This document shows positions 44,428 to 53,419 of a stretch of 64,000 nt of DNA, piece by piece. The stretch's first letter is position 1. Every line of letters begins with the position of its first letter. The DNA lies in the NCBI RefSeq assembly GCF_003952665.1, contig NZ_CP017946.1, positions 2,418,001 through 2,482,000 on the forward strand, written 5' to 3'. The DNA comes from Bosea sp. Tri-49. GTDB lineage: Bacteria > Pseudomonadota > Alphaproteobacteria > Rhizobiales > Beijerinckiaceae. The position numbers were made by a program, and so were the translations under genes. The notes below the pieces were generated by a model that worked only from the letters and a program-made list of their open reading frames with translations, searched no databases and was not told the origin of the DNA.

Positions 44428-46164
44428 TTATTTCTTCTTGAGTGCGCTTTGTGGATTCAGATTGCCGATGCGGCCGCTTTCGCTGCCGGCGGTCGGATCG
44501 ATCACAGCGTTGATCAAAGTGGGTTTGCCGCTGTCCATCGCCGCGTTGACGGCGCGCTTCAGCTCGTCGGGCGAAGTCGCGTTGACGCCGACGCCGCCGA
44601 ACGCCTCCATCATGCGGTCGTAGCGCGCGTCCTTGACGAACACGGTCGTGGCGGGGTCGGCGCCGGCGTCATTGACGTCGGTGCCGCGATAGATGCCGTT
44701 GTTGTTGAAGATCACGATGCAGACCGGCAGGTTGTACCGGCAGATCGTCTCGACCTCCATTCCGGAGAAGCCGAAAGCCGAATCGCCTTCGACGGCGAGC
44801 ACGGGCTTGCCGGTCTCAACAGCGGCGGCGATCGCATAGCCCATGCCGATGCCCATCACGCCCCAGGTGCCGACGTCGAGACGCTTGCGCGGCTGATGCA
44901 TGTCGATGACGCCGCGCGCGAGATCGAGTGTGTTGGCGCCTTCATTGATGAGGATGGCGTCCGGCCGCTCCTTGATGATCGTGCGCAGCACGCCGAGCGC
45001 GCCGTGATAGTCCATCGGCACGTTGTTGTTCATCAGGCGTGGCGCCATCTTGGCGACGTTCTCATCGCGCTTCCTGGCGACGGACGCAGTCCAGTCCGCT
45101 GGCGGTGCCGGCCATGCGTCGCCCATGCCCGCGAGCAGCGCGGAAACGCAGGAGCCGATGTCGCCGACCACGGGCGCGACGATCTCGACGTTGGAGTCCA
45201 TCTCCTTCGGCTCGATGTCGATCTGGATGAACTGCTTGGGTGCGTCGCCCCAGCTCTTGCCCTTGCCGTGCGAGAGCAGCCAGTTGAGGCGAGCGCCGAT
45301 CAGCATGACGACGTCGGAATCCTTCAACACCGTCGAGCGCGCCGCGCCGGCGCATTGTGGGTGTAGATCCGGCAGCAAGCCCTTGGCCATGCTCATCGGC
45401 AGGAAGGGAACGCCGCTCTTTTCCACGAACTGGCGGATCGCGTCATCGGCCTGAGCGTAGGCTGCGCCCTTGCCGAGAATGATGAGTGGGCGCTTGGCGC
45501 CCTTCAGCACGTCGAGCGCGCGCTGAATCGAGTCCGGCGCCGGAAGCTGCGCCGGCGCGGCATCGATCACCTTGACCAGAGACTTCGCCCCGGCCTCGGC
45601 GTCCATCACCTGGCCGAACAGTTTGGCCGGCAGATCGAGGTAGACGCCGCCGGGCCGGCCGGAGACCGCGGCGCGGATCGCACGCGCAAGGCCAATGCCG
45701 ATGTCCTGGGCGTGCAGGACGCGGAACGCCGCCTTGCAGAGCGGCTTGGCGACGGCGAGCTGGTCCATCTCCTCGTAATCGCCCTGCTGCAGATCGACGA
45801 TCTCGCGCTCCGACGAGCCCGAGATCAGGATCATCGGAAAGCAGTTCGTGGTCGCATGCGCGAGCGCGGTCAGGCCGTTGAGGAAGCCGGGCGCCGAAAC
45901 GGTGAGGCAGACGCCGGGCTTCTTCGTGAGAAAACCGGCAATCGAGGCGGCGTAGCCGGCGTTCTGCTCGTGGCGGAACGAGAGCACGCGGATGCCCGCC
46001 GCCTGCGCCATGCGGCCGAAGTCGGTGATGGGGATACCCGGCACGCCATAGATCGTGTCGAGACCGTTGAGCTTCAACGCATCGATGATGAGGTTGAAGC
46101 CATCGGTCAGCTCGCGCTCTGCTTCAGGCGCGGCAGAAGAGATGCTTTGTACGACTGCGGACAT
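44428..46164 (-). CDS. oxc: Oxalyl-CoA decarboxylase
   Basis: A 578-residue thiamine-diphosphate enzyme that decarboxylates oxalyl-CoA to formyl-CoA and CO2. The ThDP motif [14 protein letters not shown]...NNNGIY is in the C-terminal domain, and the catalytic Glu is in [11 protein letters not shown]. The stretch [21 protein letters not shown] is characteristic of Oxc among related ThDP enzymes. With Frc it forms the core cycle of oxalate catabolism. It lies 62 bp downstream of the GntR gene and is probably transcribed with it. Confidence 0.96.
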   Translation of the reverse strand: MSAVVQSISSAAPEAERELTDGFNLIIDALKLNGLDTIYGVPGIPITDFGRMAQAAGIRVLSFRHEQNAGYAASIAGFLTKKPGVCLTVSAPGFLNGLTALAHATTNCFPMILISGSSEREIVDLQQGDYEEMDQLAVAKPLCKAAFRVLHAQDIGIGLARAIRAAVSGRPGGVYLDLPAKLFGQVMDAEAGAKSLVKVIDAAPAQLPAPDSIQRALDVLKGAKRPLIILGKGAAYAQADDAIRQFVEKSGVPFLPMSMAKGLLPDLHPQCAGAARSTVLKDSDVVMLIGARLNWLLSHGKGKSWGDAPKQFIQIDIEPKEMDSNVEIVAPVVGDIGSCVSALLAGMGDAWPAPPADWTASVARKRDENVAKMAPRLMNNNVPMDYHGALGVLRTIIKERPDAILINEGANTLDLARGVIDMHQPRKRLDVGTWGVMGIGMGYAIAAAVETGKPVLAVEGDSAFGFSGMEVETICRYNLPVCIVIFNNNGIYRGTDVNDAGADPATTVFVKDARYDRMMEAFGGVGVNATSPDELKRAVNAAMDSGKPTLINAVIDPTAGSESGRIGNLNPQSALKKK

Positions 46165-46226
46165 CCCGCTTTCTCCCTAGTCGATTGTTTCTTATTGGCT
46201 ATTCTTGTTGTTGATCTTGGCCCCGC

Positions 46227-46913
46227 TCAGTCGAGCTGGACGAACTGCTCGACATGTTGCCTCAGCTTGAGCGTGTGCTCGCGGACGAGCCGCTCGGCGC
46301 GCTCGCCGTTGCGCGTTTCCAGCGCCTCGACGATCTCCTTGTGATCGACGATGGAGCGGCGGGCCCGGTCCCGCTCGAAAATCGTGCGCTGGCGGATCGC
46401 ACGCACATGCGTGAACAAACCATTGGTGATCTCGGCAATGAGCTTGCAGCCAGAAAGCGCGATGATCGCCGCGTGAAAGCGGATATTGGCGTCGGAATAC
46501 TCGCCCATATGCTCTTCGATCGCGTCGCTGTCGAAGGTGTCTACGAGGCTGTGTAGCCTGGCGATCTCGGCATCGGAGGCGACTTCGGTGGCGAGCCGGG
46601 CGGCCATGCTTTCAAGCGCGGCCCAGACGGTGATCATCTCGAGAATCTCAGCCTTGGTCTTGCGCACGATGAAGATGCCGCGGCGCGGCGCGATCCTGAC
46701 CAGGCCTTCCTGCTCGAGCTGCGCGAGCGCCTCGCGCAACGGCGTCCGGCTGACGCCGAATTGAAGCGAAAGCGCGCGCTCGTCGAGCCGCAGCTCTGCG
46801 CCCGCGTCATAGATCTTCATCGTTCCGATCGCGGCCTTCAGCGCCTCATAGGTGCGGCTCTTGAGGCTCTGCACCTCCTCGATGGGCTGAATTTCAAGCT
46901 GTGCCTTGACCAT
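46227..46913 (-). CDS. GntR-family regulator (FCD type), probable oxalate regulator
   Basis: A 228-residue GntR protein with an N-terminal winged helix (SLQFGVSRTPLREALAQLEQEGL) and a C-terminal all-helical FCD effector domain with metal-binding His residues (RFHAAII, then DHKEIVEAL). It is divergent from tctA, with a palindromic operator at 47064-47080 between them, and precedes oxc-frc. It is clearly paralogous to the regulator at 60194-60973. Its ligand is probably oxalate, a CoA ester or another small organic acid; that is inference. Confidence 0.9.
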   Translation of the reverse strand: MVKAQLEIQPIEEVQSLKSRTYEALKAAIGTMKIYDAGAELRLDERALSLQFGVSRTPLREALAQLEQEGLVRIAPRRGIFIVRKTKAEILEMITVWAALESMAARLATEVASDAEIARLHSLVDTFDSDAIEEHMGEYSDANIRFHAAIIALSGCKLIAEITNGLFTHVRAIRQRTIFERDRARRSIVDHKEIVEALETRNGERAERLVREHTLKLRQHVEQFVQLD

Positions 46914-47063
46914 TGCGAAGTCGATTTCCGTGTTGCCTTAGCCAAACGCCGCCAGCGCGCCATGCGTTCCGACAGCGGTGGTTTCTGGCATACCATATAA
47001 TGAAAGAAATAGCCGCGCAACGGCCATAATCCAGCAATTATTATGCTGCAGCGCATCCAAATA

Positions 47064-47080
47064 TGGCATATTGCATGCCA
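47064..47080. promoter_or_regulatory. Putative GntR operator between gntR and tctA
   Basis: A 17-bp perfect inverted repeat, TGGCAT-ATTGC-ATGCCA, lies 100 bp upstream of tctA. The same half-sites and spacing occur at 55251-55267. A weaker version (TGGTTT-CTGGC-ATACCA) is at 46979-46995, near the gntR start. Palindromes of this size are typical of FCD-type GntR sites. The 266-bp gap between gntR and tctA holds no ORF. Confidence 0.7.
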
Positions 47081-47179
47081 CGCAGTTTCATCCTAGGCTA
47101 ACTCAAACAAGGCCAGTCGGTTCTGCGTTGGTCATTTGCGCGGTCCCTGAACAAGGCCAGTCTATGGGGACGAAGCGCT

Positions 47180-48694
47180 ATGGATGAACTGAACGCCCTG
47201 TTCGGCGGATTCGCCGTTGCTCTCAGCGCCTACCACATCATGCTCATGGTGATCGGCATCACGCTCGGTGTCGTCATCGGCGTCCTGCCGGGGCTTGGTG
47301 GTGCCAACGGTGTCGCCATTCTTCTGCCTCTGACCTTCAGCATGCCGCCGACCTCGGCGATCATCCTGCTGACCAGCATCTACTGGGGGGCGCTGTTCGG
47401 CGGCGCGATCACCTCGATTCTCTTCAACATTCCCGGTGAGCCCTGGTCGGTGGCGACGACCTTCGACGGGCATCCGATGGCCCAGAACGGCAAGGCCGAC
47501 GAGGCGCTGGTCGGCGCCTTCACCGCCTCCTTCGTCGGCGCCATCTTCGCCGTCTGCCTGATCACCTTCCTTGCGCCGGTGGTCGCGAAATTCGCCTTGA
47601 AATTCGGCCCCGCAGAGTTCTTCGCGGTGCAGTTTCTCACCTTCGCCAGCTTCATCGGCATGGGCCGGGGCTCGGCGTTCAAGACAGTCGCCTCGATGTG
47701 CCTCGGCTTCGCACTGGCCTCCGTCGGCCTGGACGGTGTGACGGGCACGCTCCGGATGACATTCGGACAGGATGAGCTCCTGAACGGCTTCAAGTTTCTC
47801 GTCGCGGTCATCGGCCTGTTCGGCATCGGCGAGATCCTCTGCTCGATGGAGGACGGTCTCAAGTTCAATGGCGCCACCGCCAAGCTGCGCATGGATGCGG
47901 TCATCCGCACCTGGAAGCAGCTGCCAAGGATGTGGCTGACCTTCCTCCGCAGCTGCATCGTCGGCTGCTGGATGGGCATCACGCCGGGCGGCGCGACGCC
48001 GGCCTCCTTCATGGGCTATGGCATCGCCAAGCGCCTGTCGAAGCGGGGCGACAATTTCGGCAAGGGCGAGCTCGAAGGCGTGGTGGCGCCGGAGACCGCC
48101 GCCCACGCCGCCGGCACCGCCGCGCTGCTGCCGATGCTGACACTCGGCATCCCGGGCTCGCCGACCGCGGCAGTGCTGCTCGGCGGCCTGCTGATCTGGG
48201 GCCTGCAGCCCGGCCCGCTGCTCTTTGTTGAACAAAAGGACTTCGTCTGGGGCCTGATCGCCTCGATGTATCTCGGCAACGTCGTCGGCCTGATCATGGT
48301 GCTGACCTGCGTGCCCTTCTTCGCCGCGATCCTGCGCGTGCCCTTCTCGATCATCGCGCCCGCGATCGTCTTCGTCTGCGCCATCGGTGCCTACACCGTG
48401 AACAACGCGATGTTCGACGTCTGGATGATGCTGGTCTTCGGCGTGCTCGGCTATCTGTTCAACAAGCTGCGTTACCCGCTGCCGCCACTCGTGCTGGCGC
48501 TGGTGCTCGGCGACCAGGCGGAAAGCTCCTTCCGCCAGGCCATGCTGGTCTCGCAGGGCAATGTCGGCGTGTTCTGGTCGAACTGGCTGTGCGGCGGCAT
48601 CATGACACTCGGCCTGGTGATGGCCTTCTGGCCAATGCTGCAGGCGCTGCGCGTCAAACTTTCAAGCAACGGCGCGATCACCCGCGCGGCCTGA
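47180..48694 (+). CDS. tctA: Tripartite tricarboxylate transporter, large membrane subunit (TctA)
   Basis: A 504-residue TctA-family permease with about 11-12 membrane helices. The family motifs are GVLPGLGGANGVAILLPLTF near the N-terminus (residues 37-56) and the second repeat GITPGGATPASFMGYG in the middle. It works with TctB and the periplasmic binding protein TctC, using the ion gradient to import organic anions. It is divergent from gntR-oxc-frc, which makes oxalate or a related dicarboxylate the probable substrate. Confidence 0.95.
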   Translation: MDELNALFGGFAVALSAYHIMLMVIGITLGVVIGVLPGLGGANGVAILLPLTFSMPPTSAIILLTSIYWGALFGGAITSILFNIPGEPWSVATTFDGHPMAQNGKADEALVGAFTASFVGAIFAVCLITFLAPVVAKFALKFGPAEFFAVQFLTFASFIGMGRGSAFKTVASMCLGFALASVGLDGVTGTLRMTFGQDELLNGFKFLVAVIGLFGIGEILCSMEDGLKFNGATAKLRMDAVIRTWKQLPRMWLTFLRSCIVGCWMGITPGGATPASFMGYGIAKRLSKRGDNFGKGELEGVVAPETAAHAAGTAALLPMLTLGIPGSPTAAVLLGGLLIWGLQPGPLLFVEQKDFVWGLIASMYLGNVVGLIMVLTCVPFFAAILRVPFSIIAPAIVFVCAIGAYTVNNAMFDVWMMLVFGVLGYLFNKLRYPLPPLVLALVLGDQAESSFRQAMLVSQGNVGVFWSNWLCGGIMTLGLVMAFWPMLQALRVKLSSNGAITRAA

Positions 48695-48781
48695 CGCCGC
48701 CCGACATGGTTCCCGCAACATATTCGCCTTCATGACTTTACCAACGCGGCAACAAAGCCGCCTATAATGGGAGGAAGCGTG

Positions 48782-49801
48782 ATGATCCGAAGGGAAGTGT
48801 CGAAGGCCAAGACAATTGCGGCAGCGCTGGCTGCGAGCGCCTGCCTGACCTCGCCCACCTGGGCGCAGAGCTGGGAACCGACCAAGCCCGTGACGCTGGT
48901 CATCCCGGCGGGCACCGGCGGTGGCGCCGACCAGATGGCGCGCTTCATCCAGGGCGTCGTCCAGAAGCACAACCTGATGAAGCAGCCGCTCATCGTGATC
49001 AACAAGGCCGGCGGCGCGGGTGCCGAAGGCTTCCTGGAGATGAAGGCCAGCGCCAGCGACCCGCACAAGATCACAATCACGCTGTCGAACCTGTTCACAA
49101 CGCCGCTCGGCACCGGCTCGCCGTTCAACTGGAAGGACATGAAGCCGGTCGCAATGCTGGCGCTCGACCAGTTCGTCCTGTGGGTGAACAGCGAGAAGCC
49201 CTACAAGACGGCCAAGGACTATGTCGACGCGGTGAAGGCCGGCGATGACCGCCAGTTCAAGATGGGCGGCACCGGCTCGAAGCAGGAAGACCAGATCGTC
49301 ACGGCGGCGATCGAGCAGCAGACCGGCGGCAAGAAATTCACCTACGTGCCATATGCCGGCGGCGGACAAGTGGCGGTCCAGCTCGTCGGCAACCATGTCG
49401 ACTCGACCGTGAACAACCCGATCGAGGCCGTCGGCCAATGGCGTGCCGGGCAGTTGCGCCCGCTCTGCATTTTCGATGCACAGCGCTCGACCTACACCGC
49501 CAAGGTCACCGAGAAGGAAGCCTGGAGCGACATCCCGACCTGCAAGGAATCGGGCCTGCCGGTCGAATACCAGATGCTGCGCGGCATCTTCACCACCAAG
49601 AACGCGACGCCGGCTCAGGTGAACTTCTATGTCGACCTGCTCAAGAAGGTGATGGCGACGCCGGACTGGAAGGAATTCATGGAGAAGGGCGCCTTCAACC
49701 AGACCATGATGACCGGCGCCGATTACGAGAAATGGCTGGTCAGCGCCGAGACGCTGCATTCCGACCTAATGAAGAAAGCCGGCTTCCTCGCAACGCAGTG
49801 A
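48782..49801 (+). CDS. tctC: Tripartite tricarboxylate transporter substrate-binding protein (TctC)
   Basis: A 339-residue periplasmic protein of the Bug/TctC family. The signal peptide ends near TSPTWAQS. The mature protein starts with the typical WEPTKPVTLVIPAGTGGGADQMAR, where PAGTGGGAD forms part of the ligand loop. The ATG at 48782 is preceded by GGAGGAAGCGTG; the frame also has an ATG at 48767. It probably sets the specificity of the tctACB transporter. The order A-C-B differs from the classical C-B-A order. Confidence 0.93.
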   Translation: MIRREVSKAKTIAAALAASACLTSPTWAQSWEPTKPVTLVIPAGTGGGADQMARFIQGVVQKHNLMKQPLIVINKAGGAGAEGFLEMKASASDPHKITITLSNLFTTPLGTGSPFNWKDMKPVAMLALDQFVLWVNSEKPYKTAKDYVDAVKAGDDRQFKMGGTGSKQEDQIVTAAIEQQTGGKKFTYVPYAGGGQVAVQLVGNHVDSTVNNPIEAVGQWRAGQLRPLCIFDAQRSTYTAKVTEKEAWSDIPTCKESGLPVEYQMLRGIFTTKNATPAQVNFYVDLLKKVMATPDWKEFMEKGAFNQTMMTGADYEKWLVSAETLHSDLMKKAGFLATQ

Positions 49802-49901
49802 GTCAGACAGCACCGGAGCGCGGCGCGAGTGATCGCGCTCCGGTCAGCCAACCATCGCGGAGCTGACGCGCCGGCAGCGGCCCCAGCCAGGAGCAAAGAC
49901 A

Positions 49902-50414
49902 ATGAGCAGCAACGAAGAAGCCGAAGGCCGTCCACTCGTCAGCTATCGCACTTTGGATATCGCGGTCGCGATCTTCTTCCTGATCGTCGCGGCGATCGTG
50001 ATAACCGATAGCCTGCGCCTCGGCATCTCCTGGAAGCCGAACGAGGGGCCGCAGCCCGGCCTGTTCCCGTTCTACATCGTCGTCGCAATGGGCATCGCTT
50101 CCCTCGTCAATCTGGCCCAGGCGCTGCCGCACACGCCGGAAGGCGAGAAGGTCGCGACGACCATTCCTGGCATCAAGCGGATGGCGGCGATCTTCGTTCC
50201 CGCCGTCCTCTTCGTGCTGGCGACGAACTACATCGGCATTTACGTCTCGGCCGCGATCTATATCGGGGCCTTCATGGTGTTCTTCGGCAAGTTTCCGGTG
50301 TGGCAGGCTCTGGCCGTCTCACTCGGCATCGCGATCGTCAATTTCCTGATGTTCGAGGTCTGGTTCCTGGTGCCGCTGCCCAAGGGGCCGCTGGAAGCCG
50401 CCCTCGGTTACTGA
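49902..50414 (+). CDS. tctB: Tripartite tricarboxylate transporter small membrane subunit (TctB)
   Basis: A 170-residue membrane protein with four predicted helices (for example ISVAIFFLIVAA-like at residues 20-36, and the ASLVN, IFVPAVLFVLA and VSLGIAIVNFLMFEVWF segments). The central PNEGPQPGLFPFYI is typical of TctB. It is the last gene of the transporter operon and is followed by a strong terminator. Confidence 0.9.
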   Translation: MSSNEEAEGRPLVSYRTLDIAVAIFFLIVAAIVITDSLRLGISWKPNEGPQPGLFPFYIVVAMGIASLVNLAQALPHTPEGEKVATTIPGIKRMAAIFVPAVLFVLATNYIGIYVSAAIYIGAFMVFFGKFPVWQALAVSLGIAIVNFLMFEVWFLVPLPKGPLEAALGY

Positions 50415-50428
50415 TCCTCGCCGCCGCA

Positions 50429-50470
50429 CAGGCGGGCCGGGCGCACCGCCCGGCCCGCCTGATCTTTTTT
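50429..50470 (+). terminator. Rho-independent terminator of tctACB
   Basis: A perfect 15-bp stem (CAGGCGGGCCGGGCG / CGCCCGGCCCGCCTG) with a CAC loop lies at 50429-50461 and is followed by ATC and six T residues. It starts 15 bp after the tctB stop. Confidence 0.93.
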
Positions 50471-50644
50471 CGGACGACGAGATGCTTTCGGCCGACGGGC
50501 CTGCCGGTCAGTCCGATAGGCCGTCCCCGGATAGTGTCGATTTCCGATCAGAACCGGGCCCCACGCGTCCACCATGCCGATGGTAACGCCCGGCAGGGCC
50601 GCCCTGCCCTATGACACCTTGCGCAGAGCGCGGCTCACCGGGCT

Positions 50645-53419
50645 TCATTCCGCCGCGGTGATCAGCGCTTCCTCGGCCGGGCGTGCCCTTACGGCGCAGA
50701 ACTTGAACTCGGGGATCTTGCCGAAGGGGTCGAGCGCCGGATTGGTCAAAAGGTTGGCCGCGGCCTCCGCATAGCAGAACGGCAGGAACACCATGTTCTG
50801 CGGCACGTCGCGATCCGAGCGCACCTTCACCGCGACGGCGCCGCGGCGCGTCTCCAGCCTGACGAAGCCCCCGGGCGCGATGCCGAGGCGCCCGAGATCG
50901 CGCGGCGACATCAGCGCCACAGCTTCCGGCTCCAGATCATCGAGGACGCCGGCACGCCGCGTCATCGAGCCGGTATGCCAGTGCTCGAGCACGCGCCCGG
51001 TCGACAGCACCATCGGATATTCGGCGTCCGGCAGTTCGTCCGGCGGAACGATATGGGCCGGGACGATCTTGGCCCGCCCGCTCTCGGTCGGAAATCCCTG
51101 CGCGAAGATGATCTCGTTGCCGGGCTGGTCCGGCCCATCGACCGGATAGGTCACCGCCCCCTCCCGCTCCAGCCGCTCCCAGGTGATGTTGCGGAAGGAC
51201 GGCATGACCTTCGCCATCTCGCCGAAGACATCGGCCGGGCCACCATAGCGCCAGTCGCAGCCCATCCGCCGGGCGACCTCCTGGATGATCCACCAGTCCT
51301 GCCGGGCCTCGCCCGGCGGGCGCACGACCTGGCGGGCCATCTGGACGCGCCGGTCGGTATTGGTGAAGGTGCCGACCTTCTCGGCGAAGGCTGAGGCCGG
51401 CAGCACGACATCGGCGTGGAAGGCGGTCTCGGTCAGGAACAGGTCCTGCACGACGAGATGGTCGAGCATCGCCAGCGCGCCGCGGGCATGATTGAGGTCC
51501 GGGTCCGACATCGCCGGATTCTCGCCCTCGATATACATGCCATTGATCTCGCCGGCATGGATCGCGTTCATGATCTCGACGACGGTCAGGCCCCGCTTCG
51601 GATCGAGCGATTGACCCCAGAGCTCCTCGAAGATCGAGCGGACCTCGGCCTTCTCGACCGACTGGTAGTCCGGATAGACCATCGGGATCAGGCCGGCATC
51701 GGAGGCGCCCTGGACGTTGTTCTGGCCGCGCAGGGGATGCAGGCCGGTGCCGGGCCGGCCTATCTGGCCGGTCACCATCGCGAGCGCGATCAGGCAGCGG
51801 GCATTGTCGGTGCCGTGGATGTGCTGGCTGATGCCCATGCCCCAGAAGATGATCGAGGCACGCGAGCGGGCATAGGCGCGCGCGACCTCCTTCAGCTCCT
51901 CGGCCGGAATGCCGCAGACCGCCGCCATCTTTTCCGGCGGGAAGGCCTGGATGCTTTCCTTCAGCCGCTCATAGCCCTCCGTGTAGCCGGCGATGTACTG
52001 CTCGTCGGTCAGGCCTTCGGTGATGATGGTGTGCAGCAGCGCGTTCAGCATGGCGACGTCGCTGCCCGGCTTGAAGGCGAGGTGCTTCCAGGCATGGCGC
52101 GAGAGCGCCTGCCCGCGCGGGTCCATGATGACGAGCTTGGCGCCCTTCTTGGCGGCGTTCTTGAGGAAGGTCGCGGCGACCGGGTGGTTCACGGTCGGGT
52201 TGGCGCCGATGACGATGATGACTTCGGCGTCGAGCGCGGCCGCGAACGGCGCCGTGACCGCACCGGAATTGACGCCCTCCATCAGCGCCGCCACCGAGGA
52301 GGCGTGGCAGAGCCTGGTGCAGTGGTCGACATTGTTGGAGCCGAAGCCGGTGCGCACCAGCTTCTGGAAGAGATAGGCCTCCTCGTTCGAGCCCTTGGCC
52401 GAGCCGAAGCCGGCGAGCGCCTTGCGGCCCTTCTCGTCGCGGACGCGGTTCAGCCCGTTTGCCGCGAGATCGAGCGCCTCCTCCCAGGACGCCTCGCGGA
52501 AGTGCGTCCAGGGATTGGCGGGATCGACCTGGTCGCGGGCGTCCTTGGGCATGTTCGGCAGGCGCACCAGCGGCTTGGTCAGCCGGTGCGGGTGATGGAT
52601 GTAGTCGAAGCCGAAACGGCCCTTGACGCAGAGCCGGTTATGGTTGGCCGGTCCGTCGCGCCCCTCCGCATAGACGATCGCCTCATTCTTGACGTTGTAG
52701 GTGACCTGGCAGCCGACACCGCAATAGGGACAGAGCGAATCGACCTTCTTGTCAGCCCAGACGGTGCGGGTCTGGTTCGCGTCGAGGAAGGCCGAGGGCA
52801 TCAGCGCCCCGGTCGGGCAGGCCTGCACGCACTCACCGCAGGCGACGCAGGTCGACTGGCCCATCGGGTCGTCGAAATCGAAGACGATCTTGGTGTCGGC
52901 GCTGCGATAAGCCATGCCGATCACGTCATTGACCTGGACCTCGCGGCAGGCCCGCACGCACAGGCCGCACTGGATGCAGGCGTCGAGATTGACGCTCATC
53001 GCAGTGTGGCTGACATCCGAGCTCCAGCGCAGGGCCGCCGGGAAGCGGCTCTCGGTGACGCCGGTCTTGTCCGCCCAGCTCCAGAATTTCGAGGTCGGAT
53101 CATGGGAGGTCGCTCGTGCCGGCTGGTCGGCCACGAGCAGTTCCATCACCATCTTGCGGGCCTTCTCGGCCCGCTCGGTCCCGGTATGGACCTTCATGCC
53201 GACGGTCGGCTTGCGCATGCAGGACGCGGCGAGGACGCGCTCGCCCTCGATCTCGACCATGCAGGCGCGGCAATTGCCGTCGGCCCGGTAATCGGGCTCC
53301 GGCGAGTAGCACAGATGCGGAATCGCGGTACCGAGACGCTGCGCCACCTGCCAGATCGTCTCGCCATAGGCGGCTTCGACGCGCTCGCCATTCAGTTCGA
53401 AGCTGATGCCCTGGGTCAT
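50645..53419 (-). CDS. fdhA: NAD-linked formate dehydrogenase alpha subunit (FDH1 type, W/Mo-bis-MGD)
   Basis: A 924-residue enzyme that oxidises formate to CO2. In order it has an N-terminal [2Fe-2S] domain (Cys37, 50, 53, 67), two ferredoxin-like [4Fe-4S] clusters (Cys148/151/154/158 and 191/194/197/201), the molybdopterin-domain [4Fe-4S] (Cys230/233/237/264), and the bis-MGD catalytic domain. The metal ligand is Cys371, directly followed by His372, in NVDHCTRLCHASS. The closest match I recall is the tungsten enzyme FDH1 of Methylorubrum extorquens; W versus Mo cannot be read from the sequence. The start at 53419 overlaps the beta gene (ATGA); the longer frame to 53617 lies within it. It consumes the formate released by Frc. 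Confidence 0.94.
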   Translation of the reverse strand: MTQGISFELNGERVEAAYGETIWQVAQRLGTAIPHLCYSPEPDYRADGNCRACMVEIEGERVLAASCMRKPTVGMKVHTGTERAEKARKMVMELLVADQPARATSHDPTSKFWSWADKTGVTESRFPAALRWSSDVSHTAMSVNLDACIQCGLCVRACREVQVNDVIGMAYRSADTKIVFDFDDPMGQSTCVACGECVQACPTGALMPSAFLDANQTRTVWADKKVDSLCPYCGVGCQVTYNVKNEAIVYAEGRDGPANHNRLCVKGRFGFDYIHHPHRLTKPLVRLPNMPKDARDQVDPANPWTHFREASWEEALDLAANGLNRVRDEKGRKALAGFGSAKGSNEEAYLFQKLVRTGFGSNNVDHCTRLCHASSVAALMEGVNSGAVTAPFAAALDAEVIIVIGANPTVNHPVAATFLKNAAKKGAKLVIMDPRGQALSRHAWKHLAFKPGSDVAMLNALLHTIITEGLTDEQYIAGYTEGYERLKESIQAFPPEKMAAVCGIPAEELKEVARAYARSRASIIFWGMGISQHIHGTDNARCLIALAMVTGQIGRPGTGLHPLRGQNNVQGASDAGLIPMVYPDYQSVEKAEVRSIFEELWGQSLDPKRGLTVVEIMNAIHAGEINGMYIEGENPAMSDPDLNHARGALAMLDHLVVQDLFLTETAFHADVVLPASAFAEKVGTFTNTDRRVQMARQVVRPPGEARQDWWIIQEVARRMGCDWRYGGPADVFGEMAKVMPSFRNITWERLEREGAVTYPVDGPDQPGNEIIFAQGFPTESGRAKIVPAHIVPPDELPDAEYPMVLSTGRVLEHWHTGSMTRRAGVLDDLEPEAVALMSPRDLGRLGIAPGGFVRLETRRGAVAVKVRSDRDVPQNMVFLPFCYAEAAANLLTNPALDPFGKIPEFKFCAVRARPAEEALITAAE

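Noticed and set aside
50592..50608. Hairpin GGCAGGGC/GCCCTGCC as terminator of fdhBA
   Set aside because: The loop is too short for the full stem, and no T-run follows on the minus strand.
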